This document shows, piece by piece, positions 1 through 5,544 of a DNA stretch of 5,544 nucleotides (within the stretch, counting starts at the first letter, position 1; every line of letters begins with the position of its first letter). The stretch is from Alphaproteobacteria bacterium. GTDB lineage: Bacteria; Pseudomonadota; Alphaproteobacteria; Zavarziniales; Zavarziniaceae. The stretch covers positions 1-5,544 of the forward strand of contig JAJFJE010000317.1 of NCBI GenBank assembly GCA_021774355.1, read 5' to 3'. The notes under the pieces are model-generated. The model saw nothing but the letters and a program-made list of their open reading frames with translations. It ran no database searches and was not told the DNA's origin. The position numbers were made by a program, and so were the translations under genes.

Positions 1-533
1 TGCTCGATCGAGGCGCCGGAGCGCAGCAGCAGCAGCAGCATGTCGATCAGGAAAGGCAATTCCTTGGTCACCTTCACCCGGCGCTCGCTGGCGACGAAGC
101 TGAGGGTATATTTCGGCGCAAGATAGCCGATGGCAAAGCCCACCATGAAACCGATGAACAGCCACATGCCGGCCTGGGCCAGAGCGCCCAGCGCGGCACC
201 GGCGGCGCCCACGCCAAAAGCAGCCAGGACCCGGATGCCGGCCAGCCAATAGGGTGCCGTCGGATCGTAGCGGCCGGCGGCGCGCATCAGGGCGTCCAGC
301 TCGATATATTCCTTCTGGCTGCGCAGCGTCGCCCGGCCGATGGTCTCGATCACCCCTTCCGGCTCGGCCCCCGCGTCGGGCTCGTCCACCCGCGCCATGG
401 TGCGGCCGTACTGACGCATGCGGATGCCGATCCGGCGGGTCGCGGCGGTCGCCCGCAACTCCGCGTTCAACGCCACGCCGCCCCCGACAAGGATGGCAAG
501 GCCAAGGGCAAAAAGGAGAAATCCCGCGACCAC
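1..533 (-). CDS. tadC: TadC/CpaH-like inner-membrane platform protein (3' end outside window)
   Basis: This is the second T2SS-F family membrane protein of the Tad pilus. Together with TadB it forms the inner-membrane platform on which the CpaF ATPase acts to assemble Flp pilin. The first 177 codons are visible and the reading frame is open to the window edge; about 300 residues is usual for the family. A transmembrane segment lies at residues 1-20 (VVAGFLLFALGLAILVGGGV), followed by a basic, then acidic, cytoplasmic stretch at about 25-90. Two more hydrophobic segments lie at about 98-119 and 122-139. The T2SS-F domain begins near residue 155 with KELPFLIDMLLLLLRSGASI, where these proteins carry their first conserved helix. 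I chose the GTG at 533 because GAGGG lies 8 bases upstream and a membrane helix follows directly. A TTG at 548 would add five residues and overlap the tadB stop as TTGA, but has no ribosome site. The identification rests on position after tadB and on this domain layout. Confidence 0.9.
   Translation of the reverse strand, partial: MVAGFLLFALGLAILVGGGVALNAELRATAATRRIGIRMRQYGRTMARVDEPDAGAEPEGVIETIGRATLRSQKEYIELDALMRAAGRYDPTAPYWLAGIRVLAAFGVGAAGAALGALAQAGMWLFIGFMVGFAIGYLAPKYTLSFVASERRVKVTKELPFLIDMLLLLLRSGASIE
23..40. repeat. Trinucleotide repeat, six GCA units, inside tadC
   Basis: Six perfect GCA units on the plus strand are read on the coding strand as five consecutive CTG leucine codons after an ATG. 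They encode the leucine run of IDMLLLLLRSG at the beginning of the T2SS-F domain. Any gain or loss of a unit would keep the frame. It may be no more than leucine codon preference in a hydrophobic helix. Confidence 0.6.
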
Positions 534-541
534 GGCCGGTG

Positions 542-546
542 CCCTC
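542..546 (-). promoter_or_regulatory. Ribosome binding site of tadC, overlapping the tadB stop
   Basis: GAGGG ends 8 bases before the GTG at 533 and shares two bases with the TGA stop of tadB. It supports the GTG start over the upstream TTG at 548, which has no purine-rich site before it. Confidence 0.65.
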
Positions 547-1477
547 AATAGTTGAGGCGCATCATGCGCCGCATCAGCAATATACCGACGCCAAGAAACA
601 CGGCGGCAAGGGCCAGGGCGAACTGGCCACCGGCCGTGTCGACAAAATAATACATATAGTCTGGGTTGATGACGAAGATCAGGGCGCCAACCGCGATCGG
701 CATGGCCATCATGACCTTGGAGCTGGACCGCAATTCGGACGACAGGGAATGGAATTCGGAACGGATGCGCGACTGATCGCGCAACACCCGGATCAGGTGC
801 TCCAGGATTTGGCTCAGATTGCCGCCATAGCGCAGGTTGGTGCGGGTGATCAGGGCCAGCATCCCCAGTTCGGGCAGACGCAGACGGGTCGCCTGGACCC
901 GCAGCGCGTCGGCCAGCGGCACCCCGAACTTCATCCGCAAGGCGACCGGGTCGAGATAACGGCGCACCTTGTCGTTGGAATAGAACATGGCCTTGTCGAA
1001 GGCCTGGCCGACCGAATTGCCGCTGGCGATGAGCTGGCGAAACCGCTCCAGGAAATTAGGCAGGTCGTCGGCAAAGTTCGTGGCATGGCGGCGCGCGGTC
1101 GAGTCCAGGCGCCACCAGGCCAGGCCGACCAGCAATGCCGGCAGCGCAAAGGCACCGATCCAGTCGAACGCGATCACGCCGACCAGGAAGGCGACCAGAA
1201 GCGCGCCGGCAGCCATCATCACCCGCTCCGGCGTGGCCGTCCAGCCGGCGAGCAGAAGCCGGCGCGTCACGCCGCTCGACGACAGGAGGAGCAGGCCCAT
1301 CAGCCGTTCGGTCTCGACAAACTGGCGGTCATCCGGGATCTCGATGCCGGCGACCCGCCCGACCGCCTTGAGGCGGCTGAGATAGGTCTCGTCCATGGCA
1401 CGCGTCCGGGACAGGCCGAGATAGAGCCAGAAGGCGCCGACGAAGAGCAGGAGGGCGGCAAGCAGGAAGACCGTCAT
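545..1477 (-). CDS. tadB: TadB/CpaG inner-membrane platform protein (T2SS-F family)
   Basis: This 310-residue protein is one of the two inner-membrane platform subunits of the Tad pilus assembly machine. It is related to GspF/PilC and is the presumed membrane partner of the CpaF ATPase. Hydrophobic segments lie at about residues 2-21, 87-104, 106-122, 255-271 and 284-302. The cytoplasmic T2SS-F domain spans about 135-255. It includes DDLPNFLERFRQLIASGNSV (137-156), the start of the conserved helical bundle, and RYGGNLSQILEHLIRVLRDQ (216-235), a strong TadB-type signature. The near-C-terminal NPDYMYYF (271-278) is also typical of TadB. Length is normal and the frame is intact. The gene starts 8 bases after the cpaF stop, with GAGG 6 bases before the ATG and overlapping that stop, so translational coupling is likely. 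TadB and TadC are paralogues, but gene order and the single C-proximal T2SS-F domain after two central helices fit TadB. Confidence 0.95.
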   Translation of the reverse strand: MTVFLLAALLLFVGAFWLYLGLSRTRAMDETYLSRLKAVGRVAGIEIPDDRQFVETERLMGLLLLSSSGVTRRLLLAGWTATPERVMMAAGALLVAFLVGVIAFDWIGAFALPALLVGLAWWRLDSTARRHATNFADDLPNFLERFRQLIASGNSVGQAFDKAMFYSNDKVRRYLDPVALRMKFGVPLADALRVQATRLRLPELGMLALITRTNLRYGGNLSQILEHLIRVLRDQSRIRSEFHSLSSELRSSSKVMMAMPIAVGALIFVINPDYMYYFVDTAGGQFALALAAVFLGVGILLMRRMMRLNY

Positions 1478-1483
1478 GTCGAG

Positions 1484-1487
1484 CCTC
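1484..1487 (-). promoter_or_regulatory. Ribosome binding site of tadB, overlapping the cpaF stop
   Basis: GAGG lies 6 bases before the tadB ATG and shares two bases with the cpaF TGA stop. A ribosome ending cpaF would cover this site, which suggests coupled translation of the ATPase and its membrane partner. Confidence 0.7.
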
Positions 1488-2841
1488 AGACCTTGGTCTC
1501 AAAACGCTGGGCGGTACCGACGCCGACACCGCCGACCGCCGCCAGCCTTTCGCTGAAGGCCGAATGGCGGGTCACCATGCCGAAGCTGCCATGGCCGGCC
1601 GTGCCCGGGGTCTCGCGATAACGATAGCGCTCGTTGAGCACGATGGTTTCGCCTTCCAGGCCGACCACCTCGGCCACCGACAGGATGCGCCGGGCGCCCA
1701 GGGGCAGGCGCTGGACATGGACGATGACCTGGACGGCGCTGACCAGCTGGCGGCGCACCGTCATGACATTGGCGGTCATGCCGCCGAAGCCGAGCAGCAG
1801 TTCCAGGCGGGCCAGGGCATCCTGCGGGCTGTTGGCATGAAGCGTCGCCATCGACCCGTCATGGCCGGTGGTCATGGCCTGGACCATTTCCACCGCCTCG
1901 CCGCCACGAATTTCGCCCAGGATGATGCGATCCGGACGCATCCGCAGGGCGTTCTTGACCAGGGCCCGGGCGGTGATTTCGGGCGAGCCGTCGGCGCTGG
2001 GCGGGCGCGTCTCGAGCCGCACCACATGGGGCTGGCGCAGTTGCAGCTCGGCGGCGTCCTCGATGGTCACCAGCCGTTCCTTGGACTCGATGTAACCCGA
2101 CAGGATGTTGAGCAGGGTCGTCTTGCCCGACCCGGTGCCGCCGCAGATCACCATGTTCAGGCGGGCACGGACGCAGGCCGCCAGGTAATCGATCATTTCC
2201 TGGTTGGCCGCGCCCGTGCGCACCAGGTCATGGGCCTTGAGCGGGATGCGCTTGAATTTGCGGATCGACACCGTGGCGCCGTCGATGGCGATCGGCGGAA
2301 TCACGATATTTACCCGGCTACCGTCCTTGAGGCGGGCGTCGACGAACGGCGAGGCCTCGTCGACCCGGCGGCCGAGCGGGCTGACCACCCGCTGAATGAT
2401 ATTCATCAGATGGGCTTCGTCGCGGAAGCGGGTGCTGACCCGCTCGAGCACGCCGGCCCGTTCGACATAGACCTTGCTGGGACCGTTGACGATGATGTCG
2501 TCGACCGTCTGGTCCGCCAGCAACGGTTCCAGGGGGCCGAGGCCGACAATCTCGTAGAACACATCGTCCAGCAGGCGGTCCCGCTCGGCGGCGTTGAGCG
2601 CCACCCCGGCACCGGCCACCACCAGGGAAATCGCCCGACTGATTTCACCGCGAAGAATCTCGGCATTGGCCCGGTCGGGGGTGAAGCCGCGCTTCTCCAG
2701 ATAGTCGTGGACGATGCCCAGGGCGCGGAACTTCAGCTCCTGATAGAGCGGCGAGGTATAGATGTCGGATTCCCCGCGGCTTGCGGCACCCGCCTGCGGA
2801 AAACTGCCCCCGCCCAGGGCCGGCGCGTCACGCTGGGCCAT
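1486..2841 (-). CDS. cpaF: CpaF/TadA Tad pilus assembly ATPase
   Basis: This is the cytoplasmic hexameric secretion ATPase (GspE/VirB11 superfamily, CpaF/TadA branch) that powers Flp pilus assembly through TadB/TadC. At 451 residues it has the usual length. The N-terminal helical part covers about 30-100, and the N-terminal domain continues to about 215 with LGPLEPLLAD (101-110). The catalytic domain has an intact Walker A, GGTGSGKTT (234-242, Lys240). It also has the Asp box TIEDAAEL (259-266), a Walker B RIILGE (305-310, Glu310), and the His box GHDGSMATLHANS (326-338). All catalytic motifs are present, so an active ATPase is expected. The C-terminal tail with ETPGTAGHGSFGMV (410-423) followed by FSERL matches the usual CpaF ending. 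It starts 16 bases after cpaE with a strong GGGGAG ribosome site 9 bases before the ATG. Some retraction activity is known for CpaF in Caulobacter; nothing here shows it directly. Confidence 0.97.
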   Translation of the reverse strand: MAQRDAPALGGGSFPQAGAASRGESDIYTSPLYQELKFRALGIVHDYLEKRGFTPDRANAEILRGEISRAISLVVAGAGVALNAAERDRLLDDVFYEIVGLGPLEPLLADQTVDDIIVNGPSKVYVERAGVLERVSTRFRDEAHLMNIIQRVVSPLGRRVDEASPFVDARLKDGSRVNIVIPPIAIDGATVSIRKFKRIPLKAHDLVRTGAANQEMIDYLAACVRARLNMVICGGTGSGKTTLLNILSGYIESKERLVTIEDAAELQLRQPHVVRLETRPPSADGSPEITARALVKNALRMRPDRIILGEIRGGEAVEMVQAMTTGHDGSMATLHANSPQDALARLELLLGFGGMTANVMTVRRQLVSAVQVIVHVQRLPLGARRILSVAEVVGLEGETIVLNERYRYRETPGTAGHGSFGMVTRHSAFSERLAAVGGVGVGTAQRFETKV

Positions 2842-2850
2842 TAGCCACTT

Positions 2851-2856
2851 CTCCCC
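2851..2856 (-). promoter_or_regulatory. Strong ribosome binding site of cpaF
   Basis: GGGGAG lies 9 bases before the cpaF ATG, just after the cpaE TGA stop (the run TGAAGGGGAG joins the two). It is the strongest Shine-Dalgarno sequence in the window and fixes the cpaF start at 2841. Confidence 0.8.
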
Positions 2857-2857
2857 T

Positions 2858-4090
2858 TCAACGCGCGGCGCGGCTCAGCCGCGTCAGACGATGGAACAGA
2901 CCGCTGGGCTCTTCGGCCACCGTTGGGGCCGGCTCGGCCGCGGGGCTCGGCTCGGCGCCCAGGGTGGCGTCGACAATGGCCCGGATCGCCCGGGCAAAGG
3001 CGCCCGCGTCATCCAGGCTGGCGGCGGTGCCCAGGTTGCGCTTGGCATCGACCAGCATGCGGTCGTCGGGCACCAGGAAGGGCTTGCCCGGCGCCCTGAG
3101 GGCCCGCGCCACGTCCTCGGGCGAGGGCTTGAGGCGAGTCAGGTGGCGGGACACGACCAGGGCGAAATTGGGCTCGCGGTCGATCGCCCGGCGCTGCCGG
3201 TCGAGCATGATCGAGGCGCTGTTGATCGAGGTCATCGACTGGTCCGTGACCAGCAGCGGCACGCCGGCCTCGAGGAACAGGCGATCCGCCAGGCGCGGAT
3301 TGAACGGCCGGTTGATGTCGATGACGATGGCGCTGAAATAGGTCTTGAGAACATCGACCAGTTGGGCAAGGTCGCCCTCTGCCGCGATCGCCGCATTGTC
3401 GTCGTCGGCCGCCAGGGGCAGAACATAGAGATGCGGTGACGGGACTTGGGCGAAGGCGCCGTCGATCAGGGTGGCGTCCATGCGCCCGATGTCGCCCAGG
3501 GCATCGGTCATGAAATAGGACGCCTTGGTTCCCAGCATCACCGGCGTCTCGGCCGGGGGGAAGCCGAAGTCCTTCAGCAGCACCCGCTGGTCGCCGGTCG
3601 CCCGGCGGGCCAGTTCGGCCGCCAGTCCGACACTGACCGTGGTGCCGCCGATGCCGGCCCGGACACCGCAGACCGCGACCACCTTGGCGGCCTGCCCGCC
3701 ACGGCGGGCGGGGCGGGACTGCAGCAGCCAGTCCACCTGGGCGATCAGGTCATCGGCCGCGAAATCCTTGTCGATGACGTCGTTGGCCCCGGCCCGCATC
3801 GCCGGAATGAGCGACGAGGCGCTGATATTGTAACTGGCGACGATCAGGGGCAGGGTCGGCTGGTCGGCCCGCAGGCCGGCCACCAGGTCGGCGATATTGC
3901 GGCCGTCCCAGGCAACGTCGTCGATGTCGACGATGATCGCCTCGACCGGGTTGCTGTCCAGGATCGCCCGCAGGGTTTCGTGCTGGGGCTGGCCCCGCAT
4001 CACCGAGCAGCGCGAGAACAGGGTTGAAGTCACCCGTTCGGCGAAATCGTCGTCGGTGGTGACGATCAGAAGGGAACGCCGCTCGCTCAT
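2858..4090 (-). CDS. cpaE: CpaE/TadZ pilus localisation protein (receiver-like domain + MinD/ParA-like domain)
   Basis: CpaE/TadZ proteins place the Tad machine in the cell, in several species at a pole, and are distant relatives of MinD/ParA. This 410-residue protein has a receiver-like N-domain at about 5-125. Asp55 in IIVDID sits at the phospho-acceptor position, with Ser86 and Lys108 at the usual Ser/Thr and Lys positions, but Thr11-Thr12 where a normal receiver has its acidic pair. A short basic linker (126-134) leads to the ATPase-like domain at about 136-375. Its P-loop reads CGVRAGIGGTTVS (141-153), so both lysines of the KGGxGKT deviant Walker A are missing. Loss of the P-loop lysine occurs in other CpaE proteins. 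A Walker B-like strand is IVIDIN (255-260). The tail (378-394) is rich in Pro, Ala and Glu and ends with the basic segment GLFHRLTRLSRAAR. The start overlaps the cpaC stop as ATGA, with only a weak ribosome site, so it is probably translated by coupling. Confidence 0.93.
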   Translation of the reverse strand: MSERRSLLIVTTDDDFAERVTSTLFSRCSVMRGQPQHETLRAILDSNPVEAIIVDIDDVAWDGRNIADLVAGLRADQPTLPLIVASYNISASSLIPAMRAGANDVIDKDFAADDLIAQVDWLLQSRPARRGGQAAKVVAVCGVRAGIGGTTVSVGLAAELARRATGDQRVLLKDFGFPPAETPVMLGTKASYFMTDALGDIGRMDATLIDGAFAQVPSPHLYVLPLAADDDNAAIAAEGDLAQLVDVLKTYFSAIVIDINRPFNPRLADRLFLEAGVPLLVTDQSMTSINSASIMLDRQRRAIDREPNFALVVSRHLTRLKPSPEDVARALRAPGKPFLVPDDRMLVDAKRNLGTAASLDDAGAFARAIRAIVDATLGAEPSPAAEPAPTVAEEPSGLFHRLTRLSRAAR

Positions 4091-5481
4091 GGCATCAATC
4101 CGTGCTGGGGAAGGACATCCTTCACCCGGTTGCGGCCCAAAATGAGATCGCTGTCCGACCTGGTGAAATCCGCCGTCTCGGCCCCGGGCAGCGGGGGGAT
4201 GGCGCGCGGGTCGAGCGGCGAAACCAGCCGTGGCGTGGCCACGATGATAAGTTCCTGGCGTTCCCGGCTGCTCGCCTGGCGCTTGAAGAAGGCGCCGATG
4301 ATGGGCAGGTCGCCCAGCAGCGGGACGGCGTCGTCCTGGTGGGAAATGGTCTGCGAGATCAGCCCGGCCAGGACGAAGCTCTGACCATTGCCCAGTTCCA
4401 GGGTCGAACTGGCGGCGCGCTTGCTGATCGCCGGAATGTTGAAGCCGTTGATGGTGATGGCCCGGGTGAAATCCAGCTCGCTGACCTCGGGGGCGAGGTT
4501 GAGCAGGATCCGGCTCGGGCTCAGCACCGTCGCCGCCACCTTCAGCTTGATGCCGAACTCGCGGAACTCGATGGTGATGGTGTCGCCCGTGCCCTGGGGT
4601 ACCGGGATCGGAATCTCGCCGCCGGCGATGAACTCGGCGCTTTCGCCCGACCGCACCAGCAAGGTCGGCTCGGCCAGGATCTGCGCCAGCTGGGCCCCGG
4701 CAAGCAGGCTCAGGACCGAGCTGATGTCCGAGTTGGGGAAGCGCAGCAGCAGGTTGAAGGCCTCGCTGATGGGCTTTTCAGCAGCCCCGGTGGGGTTGGG
4801 AAAATTGGTCGTGGGGCCGGTCGTGGCGAACTGGAAGCCGGACGAGGCGGAGACGAAATTGAAGCCGAGCTGCTTCAGGGTCTTGGTCGAGAGCGCGGCG
4901 AAGCGGACCTCGACGCTGACCATCTGCTGCTGCATCACCCGGAGATTGTCGACCACGGAGTCGGGGAAGTAGCGCTGGGCCATCTGCACCGCCTTGGCAT
5001 GGGCCTCGTTGGACGAGACATAGCCCTTGATCAGCAGCTGGGAGCCCCGCTCGGCAACGCTCACGCCGGCCAGGTCCGGATCGTCCCGCAGGTCGCGCTG
5101 CAGGTCGCCCGACCCCAGCGGCACCACCACCGGGAAAACATAGGCGCGGGCGCCGCCGGCTTCCCACACGATCAGATTGGTCCGGCCGGGCTTCAGCCCC
5201 AGCAGAAGCACGTCGTTGGGACCGACCACCCGGGCCCCGAGGATCGCCGGATCGCCCACCGCCAGGCGCTCGATCGGGCTGGACACGCTTAACGGGCGCT
5301 GCATGCCCGCCGGCGCCACCAGGCCGTTCTGGGTGATGAAGTCCGCTGCCCGGGCGGGCGCCCCGGCCAGGGCGACCACGAGCGCCGTGGCCAGGGCCGC
5401 GGCCCATCGGCCGAACAGCCGCTGGCAGGACATGGAGGAGAGGGTCTGAGTCATGGGAGATCTCGCTTCGCGCCGGGTCAT
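4087..5481 (-). CDS. cpaC: CpaC/RcpA outer-membrane secretin of the Tad pilus
   Basis: This protein should form the multimeric outer-membrane channel through which the Flp pilus leaves the cell. It has a Sec signal peptide: a basic stretch (RLFGR, 21-25), a hydrophobic core at about 27-40, and a likely cleavage site after ARA (43-45). The pilus N-domain covers about 58-120 and includes SPIERLAVGDPAI (68-80) and LKPGRTNLIVWE (96-107). A BON-like domain follows at about 126-183, with LLIKGYVSSNEAHAKAV (149-165). The secretin domain spans about 240-420, with AQILAEPTLLVRSGESAEF (266-284) and the family signature VPLLGDLPIIGAFFKR (386-401), then QELIIVATPRLV (409-420). The length of 464 residues is normal and the frame is intact. 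The annotated start overlaps the cpaB stop as ATGA. In-frame ATGs at codons 10 and 17 would give a more usual signal peptide length, so the true start is uncertain. No cpaD lies between this gene and cpaE. Confidence 0.95.
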   Translation of the reverse strand: MTRREARSPMTQTLSSMSCQRLFGRWAAALATALVVALAGAPARAADFITQNGLVAPAGMQRPLSVSSPIERLAVGDPAILGARVVGPNDVLLLGLKPGRTNLIVWEAGGARAYVFPVVVPLGSGDLQRDLRDDPDLAGVSVAERGSQLLIKGYVSSNEAHAKAVQMAQRYFPDSVVDNLRVMQQQMVSVEVRFAALSTKTLKQLGFNFVSASSGFQFATTGPTTNFPNPTGAAEKPISEAFNLLLRFPNSDISSVLSLLAGAQLAQILAEPTLLVRSGESAEFIAGGEIPIPVPQGTGDTITIEFREFGIKLKVAATVLSPSRILLNLAPEVSELDFTRAITINGFNIPAISKRAASSTLELGNGQSFVLAGLISQTISHQDDAVPLLGDLPIIGAFFKRQASSRERQELIIVATPRLVSPLDPRAIPPLPGAETADFTRSDSDLILGRNRVKDVLPQHGLMP

Positions 5482-5544
5482 GGCACAGCCTGCCTGCCGG
5501 ACGATGTACCCATAATGATTTCGATCTGACGCGGCGCCACCACG
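5478..5544 (-). CDS. cpaB: CpaB/RcpC-like pilus assembly protein, C-terminal end only
   Basis: Only the last 21 codons and the TGA stop are in the window, giving VVAPRQIEIIMGTSSGRQAV followed by Pro. The short strand of alternating hydrophobic residues followed by a Gly-rich polar tail (IEIIMGTSSG) resembles the ends of CpaB proteins, which often finish with a valine/isoleucine strand and an Arg-Gly segment. CpaB is a periplasmic, membrane-anchored SAF-domain protein that acts with the CpaC secretin, and its gene normally lies directly upstream of cpaC, as here. The stop codon overlaps the cpaC ATG as ATGA. The visible sequence is too short to prove the family, so the call depends mainly on gene order. 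Confidence 0.7.
   Translation of the reverse strand, partial: VVAPRQIEIIMGTSSGRQAVP

Noticed and set aside
254..1621. Long open frame of 455 codons on the plus strand
   Set aside because: It lies antisense to tadC, tadB and the end of cpaF. The product is rich in Arg, Gln, Gly and Pro with no recognisable domain, as expected for the shadow of GC-rich genes with strong codon bias.
1564..2844. Open frame of 426 codons on the plus strand opposite cpaF
   Set aside because: It mirrors cpaF almost exactly. The protein is low in complexity, rich in His, Gln, Gly and Asp, and has no family features, while the opposite strand encodes a complete ATPase with all motifs.
3694..3709. Perfect GC-rich hairpin (6-base stem GCCCGC, 4-base loop)
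   Set aside because: It sits inside cpaE in the linker between its two domains, has no T-run, and is expected by chance in Arg/Gly-rich coding sequence of this composition. It is not a terminator.
4102..5292. Open frame of 396 codons on the plus strand opposite cpaC
   Set aside because: It is a shadow of the secretin gene, with no ribosome site seen and no domain. The minus strand carries an unmistakable secretin.
5500..5525. Locally AT-richer stretch just upstream of cpaC as a possible promoter
   Set aside because: It encodes the conserved-looking end of CpaB, and I see no pair of promoter boxes with proper spacing. The cpaB/cpaC ATGA overlap argues for one transcript.

Overview
The window is a continuous stretch of a Tad/Flp (tight adherence) pilus assembly operon, transcribed entirely on the minus strand. 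The base composition is very GC-rich. The gene set and protein style (a CpaC secretin with a cleavable signal peptide, a CpaE with a receiver-like N-domain, a CpaF ATPase and paired TadB/TadC membrane proteins) suggest an alphaproteobacterium related to Caulobacter/Rhodospirillales. The genus cannot be named from the sequence alone.

In transcription order (high to low coordinates) the window holds: the last 21 codons of a CpaB-like (RcpC) protein (5544-5478); cpaC/rcpA, the outer-membrane secretin (5481-4087); cpaE/tadZ, the localisation factor (4090-2858); cpaF/tadA, the assembly ATPase (2841-1486); tadB/cpaG (1477-545); and the first 177 codons of tadC/cpaH (533, running off the left edge). 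There is no non-coding stretch longer than 16 bases. No promoter, terminator, RNA gene, mobile element or CRISPR array was seen. The promoter must lie upstream of position 5544, and the prepilin, prepilin peptidase and pseudopilin genes are outside the window.

The genes form one machine. CpaB and CpaC build the periplasmic/outer-membrane channel, CpaE places the apparatus in the cell, CpaF hydrolyses ATP in the cytoplasm, and TadB/TadC form the inner-membrane platform through which CpaF drives Flp pilin assembly. Translation appears tightly coupled. cpaB/cpaC and cpaC/cpaE overlap by ATGA, and the next three junctions are 16, 8 and 11 bases long, each with a Shine-Dalgarno sequence that overlaps the preceding stop codon.

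This is a known system, not a new one. The points worth a second look are the absence of cpaD between cpaC and cpaE, the degenerate P-loop of CpaE beside a partly preserved receiver pocket, the choice of start codon for cpaC and tadC, and a CTG repeat in tadC.
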